Positions 1 to 8,498 of a DNA stretch of 64,000 nt are shown here, piece after piece (position 1 is the stretch's first letter; every line of letters begins with the position of its first letter). The stretch is from Lentzea alba (GTDB lineage Bacteria > Actinomycetota > Actinomycetes > Mycobacteriales > Pseudonocardiaceae). Where the stretch lies: the NCBI RefSeq assembly GCF_011067745.1, contig NZ_JAAMPJ010000001.1, positions 124,001 to 188,000 of the forward strand, in the 5' to 3' direction. The notes below the pieces were generated by a model that made no database searches, was not told the DNA's origin, and worked only from the letters and a program-made list of their open reading frames with translations. Made by a program: the position numbers and the translations under genes.

Positions 1-233
1 GCCGTCAGCGTGTCCTCGATGTGCTTCTGCACGGTGTCGCCGGGGTCGTGCTGGTCCTCCATGACCACCGCGACACCGCCCTGGGCCCAGCGCGTGTTGC
101 CGTCGTCGCCCGCCGCCTTGGTGACGACGAGGACGCGCAGCCCCAGCTCACGGGCCCGGAGCGCGGCGGTCAGACCCGCCACGCCCGTGCCGACCACGAT
201 CAGGTCGGCCCGCGCCTCCCAGCGCGCGGCCAT
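1..233 (-). CDS. nadB: L-aspartate oxidase, N-terminal part (runs off left edge)
   Basis: These are the first 77 residues of the flavoenzyme that oxidises L-aspartate to iminoaspartate, the substrate NadA condenses with dihydroxyacetone phosphate to make quinolinate for NAD. Visible are a Rossmann FAD-binding motif (VVGTGVAGLTAALRA, about residues 13-27) and NTRWAQGGVAVV (about 46-57), a segment conserved in the NadB/SdhA flavoprotein family. The ATG (231-233) shares one base with the nadA stop codon, so translation is probably coupled. The protein is cut only because the window ends. The family call rests on the N-terminus and the nadA neighbour. Confidence 0.93.
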   Translation of the reverse strand, partial: MAARWEARADLIVVGTGVAGLTAALRARELGLRVLVVTKAAGDDGNTRWAQGGVAVVMEDQHDPGDTVQKHIEDTLT

Positions 234-1252
234 CACTCACCGCCGCCGGGCTGACCGATCTCGATCATGCGCTGCACGGCTCCCTGGGCGCGCCTGGCGG
301 TCTCCAGGTCCACGTGCACCTCGTCCAGGCCGTCGCGCACGCACCGCAGCAGCGCGGCCGGCGTGATCATCTTCATGTAGGTGCAGGACGCGCGGTCGTT
401 GACGGCGCGGAAGTCGATCTCCGGGGCGGCCTTGCGCAGCTGGTGCAGCATGCCGACCTCGGTCGCGACGAGCACCTTGCGGGCGTTCGTCGAGCGCGCG
501 GCGGTGATCATGTCGCCGGTCGAGAGGATCTTGACCTTCTCCGCCGGGACGATGCCCTCGCCGCTCAGGTACAGCGCGCTGGTCGCGCACCCGCACTCCG
601 GGTGGATGAACAGGTCGGCGTCCGGGTTCGCGGCGGCGCGTTCGGCCAGCTCGGGACCGTTGATGCCGGCGTGGACGTGGCACTCGCCGGCCCAGATGTG
701 CAGGTTCTCGCGGCCGGTCTCGCGCTTGACGTGCGCGCCCAGGAACTGGTCCGGGCAGAACAGCACCTCGCGGTCGGCCGGGATCGAGCGCACCACGTCG
801 ACGGCGTTGGACGACGTGCAGCAGATGTCCGTCTCGGCCTTCACCTCGGCCGTGGTGTTCACATAGGACACGACGACCGCGCCGGGGTGCTGCGCCTTCC
901 ACTCGCGCAGCTGGGCGCCGGTGATCGAGTCGGCGAGCGAGCAGCCCGCGCGCTCGTCCGGGATGAGCACGGTCTTCTCCGGCGCGAGGATCTTCGCGGT
1001 CTCGGCCATGAAGTGCACGCCGCAGAAGATGATGGTCTGCGCGTCGGACTGCGCGGCGATCCGGCTCAGCGCGAGCGAGTCGCCGGTGTGGTGGGCTATG
1101 TCCTGGATCTCGGGCAGCTGGTAGTTGTGCGCCAGGATGACGGCGTCCCGCTCCTTCGCGAGCCGCAACACCTCGTCCCGCCACGCCGCGTCCGGCTCGA
1201 CTCCGCCGAACACACCTGACGCGGTTCGCTCCACGGTTGCGGTAGCGACCAT
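233..1252 (-). CDS. nadA: quinolinate synthase A
   Basis: NadA makes quinolinate from iminoaspartate and dihydroxyacetone phosphate with a [4Fe-4S] cluster held by three cysteines. The 339-residue product has the usual family length. It carries the expected Cys-bearing segments: [16 protein letters not shown] (Cys77), [10 protein letters not shown] and [13 protein letters not shown]. The ATG at 1252 is preceded by a strong GAGGAGG ribosome site. The open frame continues 44 codons upstream, but that stretch would run through the operator and the divergent gene. nadA is first of a nadA-nadB operon and diverges from nrtR, with a perfect palindrome between them, so NAD-responsive repression is likely. 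Confidence 0.97.
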   Translation of the reverse strand: MVATATVERTASGVFGGVEPDAAWRDEVLRLAKERDAVILAHNYQLPEIQDIAHHTGDSLALSRIAAQSDAQTIIFCGVHFMAETAKILAPEKTVLIPDERAGCSLADSITGAQLREWKAQHPGAVVVSYVNTTAEVKAETDICCTSSNAVDVVRSIPADREVLFCPDQFLGAHVKRETGRENLHIWAGECHVHAGINGPELAERAAANPDADLFIHPECGCATSALYLSGEGIVPAEKVKILSTGDMITAARSTNARKVLVATEVGMLHQLRKAAPEIDFRAVNDRASCTYMKMITPAALLRCVRDGLDEVHVDLETARRAQGAVQRMIEIGQPGGGE

Positions 1253-1272
1253 CGCTGCCTCCTCGGTTCCAG

Positions 1273-1295
1273 GTTTTCGCCTACTGGTCGAAAAC
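1273..1295. promoter_or_regulatory. putative NrtR operator between nadA and nrtR
   Basis: A perfect inverted repeat GTTTTCG-N9-CGAAAAC lies in the 64-base divergent intergenic region. It covers the place where the -35 element of nrtR would sit (its -10 is TAGTAT at 1304-1309) and lies 21 bases upstream of the nadA ATG. Autoregulatory operators next to NAD genes are the known arrangement for NrtR-type Nudix regulators. Assigning this palindrome to the neighbouring regulator is inference. Confidence 0.75.
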
Positions 1296-1316
1296 GTGGC
1301 CGATAGTATCAGCCGA

Positions 1317-2021
1317 GTGGCGGGCGTGGGACACGAAGTTCTGGCAGCTGTGCTGCGGGTGAGAGGTGCGTCACTCCAGGTCATGCTGTGGGAGCGCGCA
1401 CGGGAGCCACACGCTCACCGCTGGTCGTTGCCGGGTGGCGGCCTGCGGGTGGACGAGGACGTGGAGAGTTCCATCCGCCGTCAGCTGGCGGAAAAAGTCG
1501 ATGTGCGACAACTGTCACACGTCGAGCAGCTGGCCGTTTTCAGCGCCCCCGACCGCGTCCCCGGACCCCGCGTCGTCGCGACGGCGTTTCTCGGGCTGGT
1601 CCCCTCGGACGTCGATCCCGAGGTGCCGGCGGACACGTCGTGGCACTGCGTCGACAAGCTCCCGTCGATGGCGTTCGACCATTCCTCGATCGTGCATCGA
1701 GCGCGGCACAGGCTGGGCTCGAAGCTGTCGTACACGAACCTCGGCTTCGCGCTGGCGCCACCGGAGTTCACGATCTCCCTGCTGCGCGACCACTATTCCG
1801 CGGCGCTGGGCTACCGCGTCTCCGCCACGAACCTGCAACGTGTGCTCTCCCGCCGGTTGCTGCTGGAACCGACCGGTGGTACCGCTCCCCCCGGCCCGTC
1901 CGGCGGCCGTCCCGCCGCGTTGTTCCGGTTCAGCGCCAAGGGAATCAAGGTGACCGATCCGTTCGCCGTGCTGAGGCCCCCGGGATCCGGCCGTCCGGCG
2001 GGCGGGAGTGGCAGCCCGTAA
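1317..2021 (+). CDS. nrtR: NrtR-type Nudix transcriptional regulator of NAD synthesis
   Basis: This is a two-domain regulator of 234 residues. An N-terminal Nudix fold (about 1-135) is followed by a C-terminal winged helix (about 145-234) with the typical NrtR ending [20 protein letters not shown] and [10 protein letters not shown]. The catalytic Nudix box is degenerate: the REUxEE positions read RQLAEK, as expected of family members that bind an NAD-related ligand but no longer hydrolyse it. The GTG at 1317 is chosen because TAGTAT (1304-1309) ends seven bases before it, giving a leaderless message; GTG codons at 1296 and 1326 are alternatives. It diverges from nadA-nadB and precedes a LON-domain gene by nine bases. 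Confidence 0.9.
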   Translation: MAGVGHEVLAAVLRVRGASLQVMLWERAREPHAHRWSLPGGGLRVDEDVESSIRRQLAEKVDVRQLSHVEQLAVFSAPDRVPGPRVVATAFLGLVPSDVDPEVPADTSWHCVDKLPSMAFDHSSIVHRARHRLGSKLSYTNLGFALAPPEFTISLLRDHYSAALGYRVSATNLQRVLSRRLLLEPTGGTAPPGPSGGRPAALFRFSAKGIKVTDPFAVLRPPGSGRPAGGSGSP

Positions 2022-2030
2022 CGTGGACGC

Positions 2031-2711
2031 GTGGCCGAGACGCTTCCGCTGTTCCCTTTGGGCACCGTCCTCCTGCCTGGGGCGTCTTTGCCGTTGCACA
2101 TCTTCGAGCCGCGCTACCGCCAGCTCGTCGTCGACCTGATGACCGGCTCGCTGTTCGGCCGCACGTTCGGCGTCGTGTGCATCAAGGAGGGCTGGGAGGT
2201 GGGCGCCGACAACGTCGGTTCCCTGCAGGACATCGGCTGCTCCGCCGACCTGCTGGACGCCCGCCCGCTGCCCGAGGGCCGCTTCGACATCGTGACGCGC
2301 GGCGTGCGCCGCTTCCGGCTGCTGGACGTCGACACGACGACCGCGCCGTACCTGTTGGGGCACATCGACTACATCGACGACTCCCCGGTGCCCCAGGCCG
2401 CCCTGGAGGTCGTGCCGATCCTCGAACGCGGGGCGCGCGCGGCCCACGAGCGGTACTGCGGCGCGGCCTGGCACCGCGAGGACTGGTCGTCGCCTTCGGA
2501 CGACGTCTCGCTGGGTGCCCTGTCGTACCTGCTGGCGGCCGACTGCCTGCTGCCCGTCGACGACCGGCAGCGGTTGCTGGAGGAACGGTCGCCGGCGCGG
2601 CGGTTGCGGCTGGTGCGGCGGATGCTGCACCGGGAGACCGGGATTCTCAGCGCGCTGAAGGCGGTTCCGGTGCCGTTGACCGAGTTCGGGCACGTGCCGA
2701 ACCCGAACTGA
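2031..2711 (+). CDS. LON substrate-binding domain protein
   Basis: A stand-alone protein of 226 residues resembling the N-terminal substrate-recognition (PUA-like) domain of Lon protease. It opens with LPLFPLGTVLLPGASLPLHI followed by FEPRYRQLV, the family hallmark, and has no ATPase or protease domain. Such proteins are common in actinobacteria and have no settled function. The GTG start is nine bases after the nrtR stop, so the two genes are probably co-transcribed, but a link to NAD control is not established. Confidence 0.85.
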   Translation: MAETLPLFPLGTVLLPGASLPLHIFEPRYRQLVVDLMTGSLFGRTFGVVCIKEGWEVGADNVGSLQDIGCSADLLDARPLPEGRFDIVTRGVRRFRLLDVDTTTAPYLLGHIDYIDDSPVPQAALEVVPILERGARAAHERYCGAAWHREDWSSPSDDVSLGALSYLLAADCLLPVDDRQRLLEERSPARRLRLVRRMLHRETGILSALKAVPVPLTEFGHVPNPN

Positions 2712-2712
2712 G

Positions 2713-2960
2713 GAAGTCCTCGAGCGGCTTTGAGCACTGTGAACCGCTCCAGGTTCGCGCTGCCTTCCACGGGCGTGGCAGCAGACGCAGCCACCACGGC
2801 CCGGCCTCCAGTCCCTTGAGGATCGTCCCCATCGCGCCGGCCACGTTCCCCTCCGCGATCTCGTTGTCGAACCTCGCCTCCGCAACGGTTTTTGACGTCC
2901 TCGACCTCGGTTCCGCGAACTTCTGGTAGCCGATGGTGGTGTCGTGGGATGTGACTTGAG
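2713..2960 (-). pseudogene. remnant of an alpha/beta hydrolase (internally deleted)
   Basis: Read on the minus strand, this gap encodes VTSHDTTIGYQKFAEP, which looks like the N-terminal strand of an alpha/beta hydrolase. It is joined within 20 residues to FDNEIAEGNVAGAMGTILKG and LRLLPRPWKAA, which look like part of a cap domain. The nucleophile elbow, the acid and the histidine regions are missing and no good start codon is visible. It lies head-to-head with the TetR gene and shares its palindromic promoter region, so it was probably that regulator's target. This is an interpretation by eye. Confidence 0.4.
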
Positions 2961-2969
2961 TGACCTTAA

Positions 2970-2988
2970 GATTAGGGTAACCCCAATC
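2970..2988. promoter_or_regulatory. palindromic operator upstream of the TetR gene
   Basis: GATTAGGGTAACCCCAATC is a 19-base near-perfect palindrome, with one mismatched pair plus the central base. It ends 11 bases before the GTG of the TetR gene, overlaps a possible -10 (TAAGAT, 2967-2972) and directly precedes the AAGGAG ribosome site. Position and symmetry fit an autoregulatory TetR operator. Confidence 0.6.
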
Positions 2989-2999
2989 AAGGAGCGACT

Positions 3000-3593
3000 G
3001 TGGCGGGATTGCGAGAACGCAAGAAGGCGCGGACTCGGGCGGCGATCGCAGCCAGTGCGGCGGAGCTGTTCGCGCGCAACGGGTTCCGCGCGGTGACGAT
3101 GATCGAGGTCGCCGAGGCGGCGGAGGTGTCGGAGCAGACCGTCTACAACCACTTCCCCACCAAGGAGAGCCTGGTGTTCGACCGCGCGGGCGAACTGCGT
3201 GCGGCCCTGCTGGAACTCGACCGCTACTCCGGCGTGGTCGCCAACTACGGGAACTGGCTGTCGGCCGCCGTCCTCGGTGCCTCGGCGCAGCGGGCGATCC
3301 GCAACCCTGGCGACATGCCCCGTCTCGTGGCCTCCGACGCGGGACTGCGCAGATACCTGCTGGAACTCGCCGACGACTGGTCGAGCGCGCTCGCCGAGGT
3401 CTGGGTCGCGCGCTCCGGCGAGCGGTTCGATCCCGTGGTCGCACGGACGCTCACCGATGCGTTGCTGCACGTGTTCGTGCGAGCGGTGGACCGGCTGGGC
3501 ATCATCGAGACCGAGGAGGAGATCGAGGCTCTGGAAGCCGACATCCGCACGGCGGTCAACGTGTTCCGGCCCGCGTTCGCCGCTCTTCCCTGA
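3000..3593 (+). CDS. TetR/AcrR family transcriptional regulator
   Basis: 197 residues. The N-terminal DNA-binding domain (about 5-55) contains the TetR helix-turn-helix with AELFARNGFRAVTMIEVAEA and EQTVYNHFPTKESLV. The rest is a helical ligand domain I cannot assign to an effector. The GTG start follows AAGGAG at a good distance. The divergent hydrolase relic suggests it once controlled a degradative enzyme; the downstream MFS/DUF1445 pair has its own, different palindrome, so it may not be a target. Confidence 0.9.
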   Translation: MAGLRERKKARTRAAIAASAAELFARNGFRAVTMIEVAEAAEVSEQTVYNHFPTKESLVFDRAGELRAALLELDRYSGVVANYGNWLSAAVLGASAQRAIRNPGDMPRLVASDAGLRRYLLELADDWSSALAEVWVARSGERFDPVVARTLTDALLHVFVRAVDRLGIIETEEEIEALEADIRTAVNVFRPAFAALP

Positions 3594-3651
3594 GGCCATC
3601 AAGCCCAAGCCTCGCGCACCGATCGTCGGATCGTTGAATTGTGGCCTTGTG

Positions 3652-3668
3652 GGATTGTTGAACAATCC
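3652..3668. promoter_or_regulatory. palindrome upstream of the MFS/DUF1445 operon
   Basis: GGATTGTT-G-AACAATCC is a perfect 8-base inverted repeat around one base, 57 bases before the MFS start codon. A partial copy (GGATCGTTGAATTGT) starts 24 bases upstream at 3628. The ATTGTTGAACAAT core resembles operators of FadR-type GntR regulators. No GntR gene lies nearby, so the regulator would be encoded elsewhere. Confidence 0.55.
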
Positions 3669-3725
3669 ATACTCTGAGTGCCACGTCACACACGACCACT
3701 CCTCCACCACGCTGCGAGGTGTCGC

Positions 3726-4970
3726 ATGAGCACGACCACGACCGAGGACACAGGCCGTTTCGCCTGGTTCCGCAGTCTCGGCCAGAAGGGCAAACGCGCG
3801 TTCATCGGCGCGTTCGGCGGCTATGGACTGGACTCCTACGACTACTGGGTCCTGCCGCTGAGCCTGGTCGCGATCACCGGCTACTTCGGCCTCACCAAGG
3901 CCGAGGCCGGTCTGCTGGGCACGAGCACGCTGCTCATGAGCGCCATCGGCGGCGCGGTGGCGGGCATCATGGCCGACCGGTTCGGCCGGTCGAAGACGCT
4001 GATCATCACGGTCGCGGCCTACGCGTTCTTCACCGTGCTGTGCGGGTTCGCGACCAACTACGAGACCCTGCTGATCTTCCGCGCGCTGCAGGGCCTGGGC
4101 TTCGGCGGCGAGTGGGCGGCCGGGGCGATCCTCGTGGCCGAGTACTGCAAGCCGAAGTACCGCGGCCGCACGGTGGCGTTCATCCAGAGCGCGTGGGCGG
4201 TCGGCTGGGGTCTCGCCGTCCTCATCAACACCCTGGTCGCGTCGTTCGCCGACCCGGCGTGGTCGTGGCGCATCATGTTCTGGACCGGCGCGCTCCCGGC
4301 GATCCTCATCTTCTACGTGCGCCGCAACGTCGACGACGCCCCGGAAACCAAGGCACAGCCCAAGGAACGCGGCACGTTCCCCAAGATCTTCCAGGGCCCG
4401 ATCCTCAAGACCACCCTGTTCGCGGCGCTGCTCGCCACCGGCGTCCAGGGCGGTTACTACACGCTCGCGCAGTGGCTGCCGTTGTTCCTGCAGACCGGTC
4501 GCGGGCTGACGATCATCGGCACCGGCGGCTACCTCGCGTTCCTCATCAGCGGCGCGTGGATCGGGTACGTCTGCGGCGGCTATCTCACGGACTACCTGGG
4601 GCGCAAGAAGACCTTCACGTTGTTCGCGATCGCCAGCGCATTGCTGATCGTCGCCTACACGCAGATTCCCAACGGTGCCAACACGTTGGTCATGTTCCTC
4701 GGCTTCCCGCTCGGATTCTGCATGTCCGCGATCTTCAGCGGGTTCGGCAGCTATCTCAGCGAGCTCTACCCGACGCAACTGCGAGGAACCGGGCAGGGCT
4801 TCACCTACAACCTCGGGCGTGCGTTCGGCGCGGTGTTCCCCGGCGTCGTCGGGTTCATGGCCGACCGGATGGGCATCGGCGGTGCCATGCTGTTCGGGGC
4901 GGCGGCGTACGGGATCGCGGTCGTCGCGTTGATCTGGCTGCCGGAGACGGTCAACAAGGAGCTCGAATGA
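3726..4970 (+). CDS. MFS transporter (sugar/organic-acid porter type)
   Basis: A 414-residue major facilitator protein with about 12 membrane segments. It shows the intracellular loop signature ADRFGRSKTL (about residues 82-91) and a second-half counterpart TDYLGRKKTF. The start ATG follows GAGGTGTCGC; an in-frame ATG 48 bases earlier lacks a ribosome site. It overlaps the DUF1445 gene by four bases (ATGA), so uptake of an organic acid and its conversion are probably coupled. The substrate cannot be read from the sequence. Confidence 0.9.
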   Translation: MSTTTTEDTGRFAWFRSLGQKGKRAFIGAFGGYGLDSYDYWVLPLSLVAITGYFGLTKAEAGLLGTSTLLMSAIGGAVAGIMADRFGRSKTLIITVAAYAFFTVLCGFATNYETLLIFRALQGLGFGGEWAAGAILVAEYCKPKYRGRTVAFIQSAWAVGWGLAVLINTLVASFADPAWSWRIMFWTGALPAILIFYVRRNVDDAPETKAQPKERGTFPKIFQGPILKTTLFAALLATGVQGGYYTLAQWLPLFLQTGRGLTIIGTGGYLAFLISGAWIGYVCGGYLTDYLGRKKTFTLFAIASALLIVAYTQIPNGANTLVMFLGFPLGFCMSAIFSGFGSYLSELYPTQLRGTGQGFTYNLGRAFGAVFPGVVGFMADRMGIGGAMLFGAAAYGIAVVALIWLPETVNKELE

Positions 4971-5689
4971 CAACCGCGGGCAAGGCACCGGGACAGGCGC
5001 AGGCCAACCTCATCGCCATCCCCAAGGACTGGGCGTACGACTTCCTCCTCTTCACCCACCGCAACCCCAAACCCTGCCCGGTGCTCGACGTGCTGGACGC
5101 CGGCGAGACGGTCAGCGCGCTCAAGCAGGACGCGGACGTGCGCACCCACGCGCCGCAGTACCGCATCTGGGAAGACGGCGAGCTGAAGGCGGAACCCGAG
5201 AACGCCACGGAGTACTGGCGCGACGACCTGGTGACGTTCCTGATCGGCTGCAGCTTCACGTTCGAGACGGCGCTGGAAAGCGCCGGAGTGCCGCTGCGGC
5301 ACGTCGATCAGCAGAAGAACGTCTCCATGTTCGTCACGGACATCCAGTGCCGGCCGGCGGGACGACTGCACGGGCCGATGGTCGTGTCGATGCGCTGGAT
5401 TCCGGAGTCCCTTGTGGACATAGCGCACAAGGTCACCGCGCTCATGCCCTCGGTGCACGGGGCTCCGGTCGGCGCGGGGGATCCGCGGATGCTCGGCATC
5501 GACGACGTCCACGCACCCGACTTCGGCGACGCCATCGAGCCGGAACCCGGTGACGTACCGGTGTTCTGGGCGTGCGGCGTGACTCCGCAGGCGGTGCTGA
5601 TGAAGTCCAAGCCGCCGTTCGCGATCACGCACGCGCCGGGTCAGATGTTCGTGACCGACATGCCGGACTTCGCCTACCGCGTCGGCTAG
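4967..5689 (+). CDS. DUF1445 (UPF0317) family putative hydro-lyase
   Basis: 240 residues with family landmarks: YDFLLFTHRNPKPCPVLDV, LVTFLIGCSFTFETAL, RHVDQQKNVSMFVTDIQC, FWACGVTPQAVLM and ITHAPGQMFVTD. DUF1445 proteins are annotated as putative hydro-lyases, and a mitochondrial relative is a D-glutamate cyclase. The bacterial substrate here is unknown. Its ATG overlaps the stop of the MFS gene, which points to a two-gene import-and-catabolism operon. The gene ends at the strong hairpin that follows. Confidence 0.88.
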   Translation: MTTAGKAPGQAQANLIAIPKDWAYDFLLFTHRNPKPCPVLDVLDAGETVSALKQDADVRTHAPQYRIWEDGELKAEPENATEYWRDDLVTFLIGCSFTFETALESAGVPLRHVDQQKNVSMFVTDIQCRPAGRLHGPMVVSMRWIPESLVDIAHKVTALMPSVHGAPVGAGDPRMLGIDDVHAPDFGDAIEPEPGDVPVFWACGVTPQAVLMKSKPPFAITHAPGQMFVTDMPDFAYRVG

Positions 5690-5744
5690 AACCATGGGGG
5701 GCACATTCATGGACCTGAGGTCCATGAATGTGCCCCCCATGGTT
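5690..5744. terminator. bidirectional hairpin, 27-bp perfect inverted repeat
   Basis: Two 27-base arms (5690-5716 and 5718-5744) are exact reverse complements around a single G. The repeat fills the gap between two convergent genes: the DUF1445 stop lies within its first bases and the DUF2567 stop at 5746. Position fits a bidirectional terminator. The arms contain GGGGGGCACATTCATGGACC; similar perfect palindromes are often seen between genes in this order. Confidence 0.85.
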
Positions 5745-5745
5745 T

Positions 5746-6336
5746 TCAGCCGAGGCGGCGGCCCAGGTCGTCCAGGCCGTTCCAGGCCGCACAGCAGCCG
5801 TAGGCCAGCGCGGCCGCCAGCGGCCACGCCAGAACTCCCCACCACGTCTCCAAAGAAGGCGCCACGAGCAGGGTGTCGTTCGGCTTGATCGACGACGGCA
5901 TCGGGTACGCGCCCGCGGCGAGCGATCCGCCCAGCCACTGCGCGAACCACGCCGCCGCGAACGAGCCCGCCGTCATGCCGAGCATCACGATCGGGCCGCG
6001 CCGCTGCCGCAGCAGCCAGGTCGCGATGCCGGTGACCGTGCCCGCGCCGAGACCGATCAGCACGAACACCATCAGCGCGTCGAGCCGGTGGTAGCTCTCC
6101 ACCCCGATCGGGTAGAACTTGTTGTCCTGCGGCGAGACGATCTTGAGCTGAGCCGGGGCGAGCCGCGACCACACGTACGCGGCGGGCAGCCCGGCCGCGA
6201 ACGTCGTCAGCAGCACCACCAGGCCCGGCAGCAGATCCCGCTTGACCACGACCTTCGGCCGGGGCCGGACGTAGATGTAGACGTACGGCGGCTCCGGCAC
6301 GGGTTCGATGCGCACCGGCGCTGCTTTCTCGTCCAT
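5746..6336 (-). CDS. DUF2567 membrane protein
   Basis: 196 residues with about four hydrophobic segments after a cytoplasmic N-terminus containing YVYIYVRPRPKVVVKRD. It matches the membrane protein found after the biotin synthase gene in mycobacteria (the Rv1591 position). The ATG at 6336 lies 13 bases after the bsaP stop; an in-frame start at 6375 would sit inside bsaP. It is probably the last gene of bioB-bsaP-DUF2567. A role in biotin uptake or metabolism is possible only by association. Confidence 0.75.
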   Translation of the reverse strand: MDEKAAPVRIEPVPEPPYVYIYVRPRPKVVVKRDLLPGLVVLLTTFAAGLPAAYVWSRLAPAQLKIVSPQDNKFYPIGVESYHRLDALMVFVLIGLGAGTVTGIATWLLRQRRGPIVMLGMTAGSFAAAWFAQWLGGSLAAGAYPMPSSIKPNDTLLVAPSLETWWGVLAWPLAAALAYGCCAAWNGLDDLGRRLG

Positions 6337-6349
6337 TCGCGAAAGGCTA

Positions 6350-6550
6350 CTACCGGGCGGAAGTGATCTCGCCATGGCGGCTGCAGCGCGCCGCCCAGCC
6401 GTCCGGGGTCACCTGGACGACCATGCGGCGCGCGCACTCCGAGCAGTACCGCGGCGGGTCGATCAGCGAGAGGCGCTGACGGCAGAACGCGTGGTCGCCG
6501 CCAGCTTCCTCTTTGCCGCAGAAGGAGCAGTACGTCATCAGATCGGTCAC
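6350..6550 (-). CDS. bsaP: biotin synthase auxiliary protein
   Basis: A 66-residue cysteine-rich protein with CxxC at 8-11 and 36-39, single Cys23 and Cys56, and His20 and His59, as expected of a metal or iron-sulfur site. A small protein at this place (Rv1590 in M. tuberculosis, BsaP) is required for mycobacterial biotin synthase to convert dethiobiotin to biotin. The GTG start overlaps the bioB stop by four bases (GTGA), giving tight coupling. The assignment rests on size, cysteine pattern and position. Confidence 0.85.
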   Translation of the reverse strand: MTDLMTYCSFCGKEEAGGDHAFCRQRLSLIDPPRYCSECARRMVVQVTPDGWAARCSRHGEITSAR

Positions 6551-7563
6551 AGGGTCTGGCTCAGCGCCTTGATGGGCATCGACAGCTCTTCCAGCATGTC
6601 GAGGTCCTGCTGCGCCGGGCGGCCGAGGTTCGTCAGGTAGTTGCCGACGATGATCGCGTTGATGCCGCCGAGCATGCCCTGCTTCGCGCCCAGGTCGCCG
6701 AACGTCAGCTCACGACCGCCGGCGAACCGCAGGATCGTGCGCGGCAGGGCCAGCCGGAACGCGCCGACCGTGCGCAGCGCCTCGGCGCCCTCCACGACCG
6801 GGTAGTTCTCGTACGGCGTGCCGGGGTTCGGGATGAGGAAGTTGAGCGGCACCTCGTCGGGCTCCAGCTCGGCCAGCTGCACGGCGAACTCCGCGCGCTG
6901 CGCCAGCGTCTCCCCCATGCCGATGATGCCGCCGCAGCAGACCTCCATGCCGGCGTCGCGGATCATCTTCAGCGTATCCCAGCGCTCCTCCCAGGAGTGC
7001 GTGGTCACGACCTGCGGGAAGTGCGAGCGAGCCGTCTCGAGGTTGTGGTTGTAACGGTGCACGCCCATCGCCACCAGCTCGTCGACCTGCTCCTGCGTGA
7101 GCATGCCGAGCGAGCAGGCGATCTGGATGTCGTTGCCGTCCTCGCGGATGGCCTTGATGCCGTCGCGCACCTGCGAGAGCAGCCGCTTGTCCGGGCCGCG
7201 CACGGCCGCCACGATGCAGAACTCGGTCGCGCCGGTGTCGCGGGTCTGCCGCGCCGCGCGGACCAGGCCGGGGATGTCCAGCCACGCCGACCGCACGGGC
7301 GACGGGAACTGGCCGGACTGCGAGCAGAAGTGGCAGTCCTCGGGGCAGCCACCGGTCTTCAGCGAGACGATGCCCTCGACCTCGACCTCGGGCCCGCACC
7401 AGCGCTCACGCACCTCGTGCGCCAGCGCCAGGAGCTCGGGGATCCGGTCCTCAGGCAGTTCGAGCACCTTGAGCACCTGGGCTTCGGACAGTCCGACTCC
7501 TCGTTCGAGCACCTGCTCACGAGCCTCGTCGAGCACGTCGATCTGTTCCGGAGCTGCGGTCAC
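6547..7563 (-). CDS. bioB: biotin synthase
   Basis: A radical SAM enzyme inserting sulfur into dethiobiotin. The 338-residue product shows the cluster motif CPEDCHFC (Cys73, Cys77, Cys80) and later family segments ([45 protein letters not shown]). The GTG at 7563 is chosen because AGGAGGAGG stands just upstream; the open frame extends 18 codons further without support. It heads bioB-bsaP-DUF2567 and lies 70 bases after bioD on the same strand. Confidence 0.96.
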   Translation of the reverse strand: MTAAPEQIDVLDEAREQVLERGVGLSEAQVLKVLELPEDRIPELLALAHEVRERWCGPEVEVEGIVSLKTGGCPEDCHFCSQSGQFPSPVRSAWLDIPGLVRAARQTRDTGATEFCIVAAVRGPDKRLLSQVRDGIKAIREDGNDIQIACSLGMLTQEQVDELVAMGVHRYNHNLETARSHFPQVVTTHSWEERWDTLKMIRDAGMEVCCGGIIGMGETLAQRAEFAVQLAELEPDEVPLNFLIPNPGTPYENYPVVEGAEALRTVGAFRLALPRTILRFAGGRELTFGDLGAKQGMLGGINAIIVGNYLTNLGRPAQQDLDMLEELSMPIKALSQTL

Positions 7564-7633
7564 GGTCTCTCCTCCTCCTGTGGCCTGGCGAGCACTATGC
7601 CTCACTGAATCCTTCATCGTGCAGCGATGTAGG

Positions 7634-8353
7634 TCACTGGACCGCGAACTGAGCCGCGAACGTCTCCGGGTCGAACTCGCCGCCGAACCAGGGTGAAAAC
7701 GATCTCTTGGCGACCGCCAGGAAGTCCACGGAACCGAGCTTCGTCACACCTTGGGACAGCGCGCCGAGCAACGGGCCACCCGCCGCGTCGGGCAGATCGG
7801 CCAGGTTCGTCAGGGAGGCGAGGTCCGGGTGCAACGGCCAGCTGCCGACCACCACGCCGAGCGACTCGATGCCGCGCCGCTGCAGTGCTTCAGCCGTCAA
7901 AGCCGTGGTGTTGAGAGTGCCGAGCCCGGCCTGGGCCACGATCAGCACGGGCGCGTTCACCGCCCACGCGATGTCGGCCAGCGTGGATCCGCTCTCGTCG
8001 AACCGCACGAGCAGCCCGCCCGCGCCCTCGACCAGCACCAGGTCGTGGGTCTCGTCGAGCTCGGTCACGGCTTTGGCGACGTCCGCGGGGTGCACGGTGG
8101 CCATCCCCGACCGTCTCGCCGCGGTGTCCGGGGCCAGCGGGTCGGGGTATCTGGCCAGCTCACGGGTCGTCACGTCGCCCGCGAGCCGCGCCACCTCCGC
8201 CACGTCACCCGGCTCGCCGGGCAGCAGGCCGGTCTGCGCGGGCTTCAGCACCGCGACCCGTCTGCCTTCTGCCCTGGCCAACGCCGCGATGCCCGCGGTG
8301 ACGGCGGTCTTCCCGACCTCGGTCCCGGTTCCGGTGATCACCAGCACGCTCAC
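7634..8353 (-). CDS. bioD: dethiobiotin synthetase
   Basis: The ATP-dependent enzyme that closes the ureido ring of dethiobiotin. 239 residues with the P-loop [12 protein letters not shown] (about 7-18), the substrate lysine in VLKPAQTG, and [10 protein letters not shown] (about 108-117). The GTG start at 8353 follows TAAGGT by eight bases, so the message may be leaderless. bioF was not seen in this window. The protein is unlinked from bioA by one small convergent gene. Confidence 0.93.
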   Translation of the reverse strand: MSVLVITGTGTEVGKTAVTAGIAALARAEGRRVAVLKPAQTGLLPGEPGDVAEVARLAGDVTTRELARYPDPLAPDTAARRSGMATVHPADVAKAVTELDETHDLVLVEGAGGLLVRFDESGSTLADIAWAVNAPVLIVAQAGLGTLNTTALTAEALQRRGIESLGVVVGSWPLHPDLASLTNLADLPDAAGGPLLGALSQGVTKLGSVDFLAVAKRSFSPWFGGEFDPETFAAQFAVQ

Positions 8354-8498
8354 AGGGCCTCACCTTAGGACCTGACCTGCCACACGGTCGCGCCGGTCGC
8401 CCGCGAAGCGCACGCGGGGAGCTTTCGTGCACTCACACCGCACGCAACGTCCCCGCGTGCAACCAGTCACCGGGCGAGCGCTGACATAGGGTCATCAC

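Noticed and set aside
1253-1384. N-terminal extension of nadA by 44 codons
   Set aside because: Would cover the operator and the nrtR start; the strong GAGGAGG supports ATG 1252.
1515-4988. Very long minus-strand frame (1157 codons)
   Set aside because: Low-complexity Arg/Glu/Gln/Asp-rich translation opposite nrtR, LON, TetR and MFS genes; a GC-rich antisense shadow.
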